Positions 9,301 to 17,678 of a stretch of 64,000 bases of DNA are shown here, piece by piece; the first letter of the stretch is position 1, and each line of letters starts with the position of its first letter. Origin of the DNA: Perkinsus olseni (Eukaryota; Perkinsozoa; Perkinsida; Perkinsidae). The notes under the pieces are model-generated. The model made no database searches, was not told the origin of the DNA, and was given only the letters and a program-made list of their open reading frames with translations. A program made the position numbers and the translations under genes. The DNA is taken from NCBI GenBank assembly GCA_013115135.1, contig JABANP010000119.1:1-64000 (forward strand). The letters are read 5' to 3'.

Positions 9301-11125
9301 CTAAGTCGCTGCGAGAGCCTGATGTACTCTCTGTGCAATCCAGCACAGTACGCCAATGATTATGGCCGATCTGAACAATGCGGTCAACGCAATTGATGCG
9401 AGCATTGAGCAGGGTAAGGTGGTTGATGCCCAATATCAAAGGCCATTGGAGTCCATCAATCACAGGGCACTCCATTCTCACAGCATGGTCACTATCGCCA
9501 TCGAAGCACAACGGAACTTCTTGAACCAAGTCGGTTCTGAAGGTCGCTTCTTCAGATGCCATACCGACTTCGATGGGAGATGCCACCTTACCACAGCGAT
9601 ATCCCAGGGATTGCAAGTACTGGGCATGATCTCTACTCACCAGACTTATACTGCAACAGGTGTCGATGAGTGTCCTCACGCCTGGCAAATCATGCCTTGG
9701 TGATACGGATGTAGCCAGAATTTGACGCCTCGACACATCTTGCCCGATATCACCGGCATTCACATATAGGGGCATGGCAAGGAAATCATCCGAATCTCTC
9801 GGATTAGCTCTCGATGTTGACTCATGAGTCTTAGACTGAGAAGCCTTCTCTGCTTCCTCTCTCTCTTTTCCTCGGTGCACCGAACTATCGGGAGAGCTTT
9901 GGTCATCTTCATGTCTGCGAACCGAATCCAGCAGACTAACCTTGTACCTCTTCCTCGGGGCCTGTCCTCTCCGAGCGGTACCTTGGCGATAACCATATCC
10001 CTTAGCCTTGCCTTTTCCTCCTTTACGCCCCTTGCCACGGCCTTTCGAGAAGAAATCTCTGTTGGTCACCCATTGGGACTCATCAAAGGAAGCTTGATCA
10101 TAGAAGCTTCTAGGCGGGCTCATGCTCTGAGATGATGTTCCTTGGCTGCCCCCTGCCGCGCCAGATGAACCCCATGGCTCACTGGCTGGCCTTAGGGAGA
10201 TTTCAGCCTTATTGATAGGTTGCTGGTCCCAGCCAGCCTGAGAAACCCGGTTCTCTGCCGGCCTCCTGGACCAACCCCTATCAGTGAACGTACAGTCTCG
10301 AGCAAAATGGCCTTCTCTTCCACAACGATAGCATTGCAATGCCGAGCACCACACAGTGGTCTCATTCGCTGGTGATGGACAGGGAGCGCTCTTAGTTGGG
10401 TTGTGGAAGTTCTCGAAGCGCCTTGCCGCCTCCAACAACAACTGGATGGAGTCATACTTAGTCTGTCGGGCAACAATCTCTTTTCGGATCTCCTCTCGCA
10501 GTTTTACAATGAACTGCAACTGCAGCTGAAGGTCATCGACCTTGGTTGATCCATCCTGTTCCTGAGAAGTGGTTAAATAGATGTTAGGGATCAACTTCTG
10601 CAGATCATGATGGAGATCCAAGAATCTTACAGAGAATTCTTCTACCGTCTCATCAGCATTCTGAGACATGGCATTGAACTTGGTGAGTAGATCCAGAGTC
10701 TTTTCCTCCTTGGGTTTGCCCCTCTTGGAGGATAGAAAGCTCTGAACTTTCTTATAGTAGTTACGATAGTCGTCCTCCGATTTGGCGCCCTCGAGCTCAG
10801 AATGATACTGAGACTCGGCTAACCTCACAAGATCGAAGGCCCTCTTATCCTGCATAACTTGCTGCTTCAGCAAGGCGACCCAGTGTTTGGTAGGGGTCTC
10901 AGTGGTCTCGAGAATGGACCTCAACTGGTGCAGGAAATCGTCCAAGTCATCCGTCGACCTGTAGACGGGCAGGACAATGTTAGGTAATCTTAGGCCAGCG
11001 GTAGTAGCTGACGATGATGATGATGACCGAGCATCTCTGACCTGAGTCATCTGAGTCACCATCTCTGTAAGCTGAGTCAGCTTATCAGTTAAAGCATCCA
11101 TCTTCTCAGTAGAAGCGTCAGACAT
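6371..11125 (-). CDS. gag-pol: Gag-pol polyprotein of the gypsy-type element (frameshifted near its end)
   Basis: A 1584-codon single frame starting at an ATG 20 bases inside the 5' LTR boundary. Order: coiled-coil N-terminus and Gag (about 1-260); one CCHC zinc knuckle (CYRCGREGHFARDC, ~265-279); basic Lys/Gly stretch; aspartic-protease-like site LIDTCCSIS (~487), where the usual DTG/DSG reads DTC; reverse transcriptase with YMDD (~977); RNase H (~1122); integrase zinc finger (~1380) and DDE core (~1452, 1515, 1550). Gag and Pol share one frame with no stop or shift between them, as in some gypsy lineages. The last 9 residues are read out of frame after a ~14 bp insertion (6395-6415), so integrase lacks its C-terminal domain in this frame. 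Function would require that frame to be intact; as written it is probably inactive. Confidence 0.9.
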   Translation of the reverse strand: MSDASTEKMDALTDKLTQLTEMVTQMTQVRDARSSSSSSATTAGLRLPNIVLPVYRSTDDLDDFLHQLRSILETTETPTKHWVALLKQQVMQDKRAFDLVRLAESQYHSELEGAKSEDDYRNYYKKVQSFLSSKRGKPKEEKTLDLLTKFNAMSQNADETVEEFSVRFLDLHHDLQKLIPNIYLTTSQEQDGSTKVDDLQLQLQFIVKLREEIRKEIVARQTKYDSIQLLLEAARRFENFHNPTKSAPCPSPANETTVWCSALQCYRCGREGHFARDCTFTDRGWSRRPAENRVSQAGWDQQPINKAEISLRPASEPWGSSGAAGGSQGTSSQSMSPPRSFYDQASFDESQWVTNRDFFSKGRGKGRKGGKGKAKGYGYRQGTARRGQAPRKRYKVSLLDSVRRHEDDQSSPDSSVHRGKEREEAEKASQSKTHESTSRANPRDSDDFLAMPLYVNAGDIGQDVSRRQILATSVSPRHDLPGVRTLIDTCCSISLVSRDHAQYLQSLGYRCGKVASPIEVGMASEEATFRTDLVQEVPLCFDGDSDHAVRMECPVIDGLQWPLILGINHLTLLNARINCVDRIVQIGHNHWRTVLDCTESTSGSRSDLVSNTVDLVRCNFSTVLQPGLNEVNVCFSQKEVTLPDNAWVKDVGINGNGKYFVVDGPLDTSSIAFGSFNVLVANISPVPIQLRSYEPIGRIVNGGSEKLSDSLRAQLRAEKEKLDEAREEIFREPDRDLPPTGAAEDHSGPRGDTEYAALVLRAIKLEECKELSTQQRADLEKVITKYCRAFHLPGEPFSEVKGYKHRIETGDHPPIYCTPYAIPESQVQFVKTELDRMVAEGICRPSNSPWSSPVLIVSKKDEHGEKVRPRLVVDYRRLNAITQFDSYPLPQISTLLSKLSGKCYFSKLDMYSGFWHIAMAEEHISKTSFTTPYGIYEYLRLPFGLQGAPASFMRMVATVFADMLCQTDSNGDVCLAAYMDDLLVSSRSWKDHLAHLARVFERCLEKGVRLKPSKCYFGLSQIDYVGYRVSREGIFPDPLKASEIAHISTPTGKTQLKAFLGLSGYYRDHIRDYASRTFHLRRLTRDNVSWRWSAIEQSEFDDIKNSLSDSVLVHPDFKRPFIVQADGSSRGLGAALCQLDDNGRERPVKFASRALSAAESKWSTEQIELLAIFWAVERWHYYLFGRRFKIVTDHDNLRWLLNVSPRKPRLCRWVLRLCEYDFDIVHRKGAQQTNVDFFSRYPPSASGESNNPDEHVRSYCAVCHSDGKRRRLGSDSLLVPSVPSLSSSALYAGVNVAVDSQEKPPLRLPSRQDIIESQRRDPAVSQIIQNLPQSGDDSFYRLDPIDGALLMVAPYPDAWDIPEDVEKLVIPAEHQLTFLRYFHIQPDSAHRGREATLSSIGRSFWWPNLARTVKKFCKHCLGCQLRKKSNDQMVGRLRTSIYTKPFSALGIDLIEMPPGESDIEGHPYHFIFHAVCLFSNFVIARPLRSKSMGVVARCLFDEVICHHGYFNTVRSDRGREFCNSLLDELYKIGHVEIQRTSSLRAQFNGQCERAHRFPMDALAILCSGREEIWARSSGRSFYNR

Positions 11126-11130
11126 TTCTC

Positions 11131-11143
11131 GGCTCAGCCCCCA
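11131..11143 (-). other. Primer-binding-site candidate
   Basis: On the minus strand, two bases after the LTR end, the sequence TGGGGGCTGAGCC begins with the TGG expected opposite a tRNA 3' CCA. The matching tRNA was not identified. Confidence 0.5.
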
Positions 11144-11145
11144 AA

Positions 11146-11360
11146 TGTTGTAGGGTTCGTATCGGGTATAACTAGTGGTGACTCTAGTGCTCAGATTCAG
11201 TTAACACAACCGCGAGGGGCCTCAGGTTAAGTGGTTAGTGAGAGGAGTGACGATAGAGGGCGCTAAGAGCTGGGACGACGACCAACTACACCAGCCGCGC
11301 CGATTAGCTATAGATCTGATAAAGCACGCATGCACACGAAGTGCGCAACATCCCACTACA
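11146..11360 (-). repeat. 5' LTR of copy B
   Basis: 215 bp, same ends and sequence as 4817-5031. It lies directly upstream of the gag-pol ATG at 11125. Confidence 0.85.
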
Positions 11361-12807
11361 ACCCAGCCCGGATCGCTGGATGGCTCCCCATCCCCCTCTC
11401 CTAGAAAGGCAACGGGTAGGTGGAGCTGTGCACAACACGAGTGAGCGGTTGAACCAATTTCTAGGCAATACCAACACAAGACAGAGAAACTGTGAGAAAA
11501 GAGGGGGAGCCGAGCTAAGCGCGGGTAGCATAACTTGAGAGGACTTCGAGAATTATGCTATCATGGCAAGCTCTGTTAAACAAAGGGGCCTTTGAAATAC
11601 CATTGCTATTGACGGTCAGTCGAAGTTGAGTTTCGCAACGACTCTACCAGGCTAACGACCATCCGTGGGTGGCCCATCATCGTGATATGAAAAATATTCA
11701 TTCCCCTGGGGGCACTCAAGGGCGCGCTCTGCTGCTCCAGATAAACTCTCGACCGCGCATCATAATTTCACCGAATTCTTTCCCGCTATCGGCCATATCT
11801 CATCGGGGAATGGTGATACAAGTTCGCACACCTCCAAACTAGTTTACGTTTGAGTCCGGTGATGTTAGATCGCGCTTCGCGAGTTGGGGCACCGCTCTCC
11901 AGAGCGTGAAGCGGAAGCCACGTCTCCATAGCCACGCCGCGAGCAAGCATCCGAGCTCAGAATCCGAGTTCTCGGATCCGGTGAATTCCGAGTAGCACGA
12001 CAACATATTCCTAGTTGGCTGTTCAGGTGCGGCTATTTTCCGCTCAAATCACGCATTCCGAGTCCTAGCGATGGGGGGTAGTGTTTCCGAGTCCCCTCCG
12101 TGAAACACAACGCGAGGACTCCACAGAAAAGTATCTACCATCACACTCACGCAGTCCCCAATCATCGCGAGGCCCCCTAATATGTAACTAACTAGTAGAA
12201 AACATTCTTTCACGCGAAATAGACAATGTAGCTGCAAGCTAGTAGCCTACCAATAATGAGGGAAATAATCTGCGAGCCATGCTTGAGAAATAGTTTAATC
12301 TTTCGACAATCCCACGGTGGGATTCCCACCCCGAGTTCGGCTTTCAGCTTCTCGCAAAGCGAACGGTAGTACTCAGTTTTCTGCTTCACATAATTTTCTT
12401 GAGATGTCTTGATAAGTGCTGTCACTGATGCTTTGCGTTGTAAAATCGAGCCAGAGTGGGTTCCGAGGCCCAGCCGTGACTCGGAGGCGGCACTTGAATG
12501 CACTGCACAACCGCTCGGGGAGGCTACTCGGAGAAAGTTCTCGGAAATTGCGCCTTTCCGAGCTGGAACACTTGAACAAACTGCAGCTCGGAGGTCATTT
12601 ACTAGGTCTCGGAACTAGGAAAATGCAACTAGGACTCGGAACTCGGAGTGGCTGAGCACTTGAACGGGCTCCAGGACTAACCATCCAGGAGTCAGCAGCA
12701 GCAAATCACCTCGGGACCCCTAACCGGGCGCGCCCGAATGATCGATTTGAGTGGTGTATCACTACTACTCATCAGCATTGTAGTTGCGTTATTGTTGATC
12801 ATCTAGT
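11361..12807. other. Gene-poor region with CTCGGA-rich cluster
   Basis: About 1.45 kb without a convincing gene. Its right half (about 11960-12655) is rich in CTCGGA or its complement; I count nine exact copies between 12470 and 12650, with CACTTGAA recurring three times (about 12490, 12567, 12655). It could be a decayed repeat or the promoter side of the nucleoporin gene starting at 12808. Confidence 0.5.
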
Positions 12808-15800
12808 ATGATGTTCGAGGAGGACGAGTACCCAGGCCCTCGGGAGCTGGGGCTACCTCGTCTTAGTGGCCATACTACTACTGGCAGCGGCAACAGGAGT
12901 AGGAATACTGAACACTATGTAGTAATGGGAGGATATCCATGGGACATGATGATATGTATTAGGGAGGAGGTCATGGTCCAACACGTTCTAGACGTACACT
13001 CGGCAGCCGTGGCCGTGGCCGATCTACAACAACCACACAACTACATACAGCACCGTATAACAGGCCACAGACGACTGCTGTTGCTAACCATACATCACAC
13101 AGTGAGGAGGAGGATGATGATAAGGAGTCTACATGGTAATCCGAGAAGGAGGGATGCTGCTGCTGCCGCTGGTGATGGTGATGATGTTCAGGTTTGGTAG
13201 AATAGTGGGTCTTGCTACACGTCCCTTTACCGCTATTAAGTCGGTGTTCCGTAGAAGTGGACAAGAGCACGACGACACTAATGAAGGGGACAGTGATGAT
13301 GATGTCTCCGATGAGGTGCAGGAAGAGGATGTACAGGAAGAAGAGGAGCCCCCATCCCGTACTATACATTACCAACACAACTATCGTCATCGCCATCCTG
13401 TGCTATTGGCAGCCCCATCACGGTTCAAAGAGTCACCCTCCCCAACATTCGACTTTAAACCGTTCGCCTCCTCCGCTGCCACTACACACCGCCGGCGCCA
13501 TGATGATGGAGGTAGTAAACTCTAGTACAGCGATCTAGTAGAATAGCACAGTGTTAGCCGTCTTAGACCTGCTACCTGCAACATCGGAATCGACGGCTGA
13601 TAATGATGATTTAGTATTGGTACCACGACTGAGCCACAGCAAGCGGACGCCTGTTAAACAACGAGGGTCGTCAGGTAATAATACCGAACACTAGCTGTTG
13701 TCATACACCTCGAGTGCCTATCGACGATTAAGGGTTCAATACGCTCAGGTCTTACTCTACGTAAACGTAATAGACCATCATCGGAGAGGGAAGCATCAGG
13801 GGTCTTTGGTGAAGATTACTATAACACCGATGATAATGATAGATCTCGGAGGACTACTGGGATGGGCTCTTATCAGCAACTACCTGCCAAGAGGATGACG
13901 CTAGGACCCAACAGTAGCTCCAGGTTTGCTGGGGTATCGTCATCAACAGCATTAACTACACCGGCAGCAGCATTACCCTATGGTAGCGGGTAGAAGGGAA
14001 AGGCATCATTATCCAATGACAACATTACCAAGGTAGTAGTCATTCGGGCCATCTGGACACTCTCCATCATTGCTGTTGGTGGTGGTGGCAGATACACGTC
14101 AATGTTATCATCTACTACTCCATCACAGGAGAGGGCCTTGGCCACATCACGTAATATAATGGCAAATCTGGATCGTATGGCAGCAGCAGCAGCGACTGGA
14201 GCAGCTACACAACAGGGCCAGCAGGCTATGCAGCAACAACAGCTGTACAGGCCTCCAAGGCCACTACGACGCCGTAGACCACCACTCAGCGGTCTACGCT
14301 CTACTACAACAGAGACCCATACAGGGATGAAGAGTCTATCGGCATTATTAGCAACCAAACAGCCCGTAGTCGACACTGCACCACCTACGTCATCATCACC
14401 AGCGGCGGCGGCACTGCCCTCTGCTTCCAAGGCAGCCCTCCCAGCAGGCATGCAGTCTCCTGTATTCGGCAGTAGTACCAACAACAATAAGCCGAGCAGC
14501 AATAGTAATAGTGTTATCATGTTATATAGATATCGGCTGTAGTAGGTCCTTTATTCGGTCTACCAGCAGAAGATAAGGCGACCTCTACTGCAGCGACCAA
14601 GAAGACGGACAGCGGTGTTTTCAAGACAACAGCAGCACCACAGCCGACGGAGGTGAGTGTGGTGATCACCTACCCTACCCAATGCTTATACCTCAGGATA
14701 ATAAGGCTTCGACAACGCCCGCCGCAGCCGCCGCTGATACTACCACTACAGGATCTATCTTTGGCAACGCTACAACGCCATCAATGTCCTCGGCCCTTTT
14801 CGGCGGTTCGACTGCTACCTCATCGGGCGCTGCGGTATCTAGTATCTTTGGTGCTCCGTCGCAACCTCCTGCTAGCAGCAGCAGCAGTGCTGATGCTGCC
14901 ACCGGTCCACTCGAGAAGACCACAGCATCGTCTCTCATCCCATCTACTGGGACCTCCTTGTTCTCTTCGTCCACCCCTGCTACTACCGGTCCTGCTGCTG
15001 GTGCATCTCTCTTTGCTGGTGTAGCATCGTCAACATCAGCTGATGTGGCTGGTAAGACGAGTGAGACACCTGATAAGAAGGCTAAGAGGGCTAGACCAGC
15101 AGACGAGGGTGATGATGATGATGAAGTGGTAGAGGTCACACCAACAACTCAGCCTGTGAAGGAGTCGACTAATGATACTAAACCAGCTACTGCTGCTGCT
15201 GCCTCTGCTACAGCACCGGAGCCACCGAAGGGTGGGTTTATCTGGGGCGATCCGACCAAGGTGAGGCTGCTCATCATTATGGGTGTGGTGATATTACTAA
15301 TGCTACTCACGACAGGTTAGTGATGCTGACTTCTTCGATGATGATGGCTTTGCTCCCAATGCTGATGATGATGAGAGCGATAACGAGGAAGAGAAGAAGG
15401 GCAAGCAGCAGCAACAGCCTACTGGTCCGTCGATGGGTTGTTGTTATTGAAGTAGTCTAGTACAGCGCTCTCTCTCAGGTGGTAGCATCTTCGGTACACC
15501 GCCGCCGGCAGCAGCAGCAGCAGCTAGCAGCAGTAGTGGCAGTATATTCGGCAGTACTAGTGCTCTATTCGGGAGTAGCACCAGCGGCGATAATAAGAGT
15601 GGTAGTACGGCTCGTTCTCTGAGTGCTGCCCCCTAACAATTGTTGTGCTCCATCCTCAGGTACCACCTCCGGTGGCAGTATATTCGGCACTACCACTGGG
15701 CCTGCTTCCTCTTCCAGTATCTTTGGCTCATCATCCTCCTCCTCCTCCTCAGCCGCTGGTGGTAGTATCTTCGGCAATCTGTCAACGACCAGTACGACGC

Positions 15801-17130
15801 CAGCTTCCATCTTCGCTACCACATCCAAGAAGGATGAGGGTAAGCATTTGCATCAGTAATACTAGTCTCCATGCCCCATTCAGGTGGTAGTATATTCGGC
15901 CCTACAACCACCAAACCTGCTGCCGCTACGGATGCTGTAGCATCATCATCATCGTCATCCATATTTGGCAATGCTACTGCTGCTACTGGCTCCTCCATCT
16001 TCTCTCTACCATCACCCGATAAGACAGCGTCCTCTAGTGGGGGTAGTATATTTGGCAATGCTGGCTCATCTGCATCCACTGGAAGTATCTTTGGTACCCC
16101 TGCTGCTCCAACAGGAACTGCTGTCATGGGCAGTACCAGCAGTAGTGGTGGAAGTATCTTTGGCAATGCTGGTAGTAGTTCTGCTACTCCTGGTAGCATC
16201 TTCGGCTCCACTGCTGCTCCTGCTGGAAGCACAACCGCTCCCTCTTCTACCGGTAAGTCACCGCTATCATCGACACCAGTGCGTCAACATCATTATTACT
16301 AGGTACTAGTATGTTCGGCGCTGTGCCTTCTGCTGCTACCACTCAGAGTAGCGGTGGACTCTTCGGTGGTCCGGCAGCTGCTGCCTCGTCGTCATCATCA
16401 ATATTCGGCAGTTCTGCTGGTACTACCCCTGCGACAACCACCGGAGGCAGTAGCATCTTCCAACAGCAGTCGAGTGGAGGTAGTCTGGGTTCGTGTAGAG
16501 CATGGGGTTCTACACCGTCATAGGTGCACTAGCATCATCATCGTTCGGCTCGGCGATGCAAGCGAGTAGTGGCGGTGGTGGTATGTTCGGTAGTTCGCCA
16601 TTTGGTGCTGCGACCCAACAACAACAACAGCCGTCCCAAGGTAATAGCTTGCTCCATCCTCGTATTAGTATTTTCTCATCAGGTTCTACCGTCTTTGGTA
16701 ATCCCTCGGGTAGTAGCATGTTCGGCAGTAGTAGTAGTAGTACTAGTAACAATGCAGCAACGTCATCATCATCTTCATCCATATTCGGTAATGATCCCTT
16801 GTCATCATTCTCTATTATAGTGAGCCTCTCAGGTGCCACTCCCAATGCTTCCGCTGCTGGTGGTGGTAGTATATTCGGTACAGCTCTTCCTGGTGGTGGT
16901 AGTGGAGCCAGCAGTGGAGGTATGTTTGGCGCTGCTGGTGCAACGTTCTCGATGCCTTCTTCAACAACTACACAGCAGCAGCAACCATCTGGTAGGCTAC
17001 CTCATACTTGTCGCTCGTCCTTCCTTCATGCGCCTTGCCAATAGGATCATCGGCACCTAACCCATTCGGAGCGGAGCCAGCTGCTGCTAAGCCTGGTCGA
17101 AGGATACTCAGAGTGAAGCGTCGTGGCTAA
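12808..17130 (+). CDS. FG-repeat nucleoporin, nuclear-basket type (Nup1/Nup153/Nup136-like)
   Basis: Seventeen exons join into one frame of 1162 codons: 12808-12918, 12963-13135, 13192-13511, 13552-13674, 13749-13989, 14092-14504, 14546-14652, 14697-15260, 15316-15436, 15479-15601, 15660-15839, 15884-16252, 16303-16479, 16524-16640, 16683-16787, 16833-16991, 17045-17130. The product has about 30 FG motifs, mostly SIFG, in Ser/Thr/Ala/Gly-rich spacers. An amphipathic segment (FGRIVGLATRPFTAIKSVF) lies near residue 96, and the C-terminus is basic (RRILRVKRRG). FG repeats form the permeability barrier and bind transport receptors. An amphipathic N-terminal helix plus a basic R-R-I-x-R-x-K-R-R tail is the layout of basket nucleoporins Nup1/Nup60/Nup153/Nup136, so that subtype is an inference. 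Introns are 40-102 nt, mostly phase 1 within Gly codons. Exon 3 may hide one more 54-nt intron near 13358-13411. Confidence 0.78.
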
Positions 17131-17678
17131 TACAGCTAACCACGCCCCCTCCCATCTTCCTTCTCTTCCTTACTGTTGTGTTGTTACCATTGCGTACCAT
17201 ATTCGATGTCATGATGTGACCCGTCATCATCATCATCTTGAACGTAGTAGTTACTCTCATCATGATCGTTATCGCTAGCATAGCGGAGTAACCATGACCG
17301 TAGTAATAGCAGTGTAATACCGACGGTGTGGTAGTGGTAGTAGCAGGAGAAATAGTCTACCTACCCAATCACAGCATCATGAAGTAAACCATCTCTGCTG
17401 ATGGTAATGCAAGAAGTCTCATTATCGTTGAGTAATGCTCGTAGGAATAGCTGTTGTTGTTGACATCCTCAATAGTATCGTTATGCTGTTCTTTGTGTCA
17501 TCATCATCACCTCTTGTTATCATTATCATCGCTATTGCCAATACTATTACTACTATGGTCTCCTATGCTATACGCTATCATGCAGCAGTTGTCGAGTTGA
17601 TGGAAGTCTCATGACAAAGTAAGATTGGTGACAGCAGAGTGACCTACCCCTCCGCTATTCCTCTCGTTGTTGTTGGCA
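17131..17678. other. Intergenic, no gene seen
   Basis: 548 bases of CAT/ATG-rich low-complexity sequence between the nucleoporin stop and the next gene. No ORF of note. Confidence 0.5.

Larger units (their letters stand above)
4817..11360 (-). mobile_element. Ty3/gypsy LTR retrotransposon, copy B, both LTRs present
   Basis: A 6.5 kb element read on the minus strand: 5' LTR (11146-11360), a primer-binding-site candidate, a long gag-pol frame (11125 to 6371), a displaced C-terminal frame (6272 to 5160), polypurine tract and 3' LTR (4817-5031). The two LTRs are the same length (215 bp) and nearly identical, implying recent insertion. Bases flanking the two LTRs (AGCAA at the 3' side, TGGGT at the 5' side on the element strand) do not form a target-site duplication. 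Confidence 0.92.

Noticed and set aside
15871..16309. Overlapping frames in the FG region giving Leu/Val-rich proteins
   Set aside because: Frame-shifted readings of GGT/AGT/ATC repeats; only the SIFG frame joins across all introns.
14693..16845. Minus-strand open frames opposite the nucleoporin
   Set aside because: Repeat shadows (LPNILPP type); no start or intron logic.
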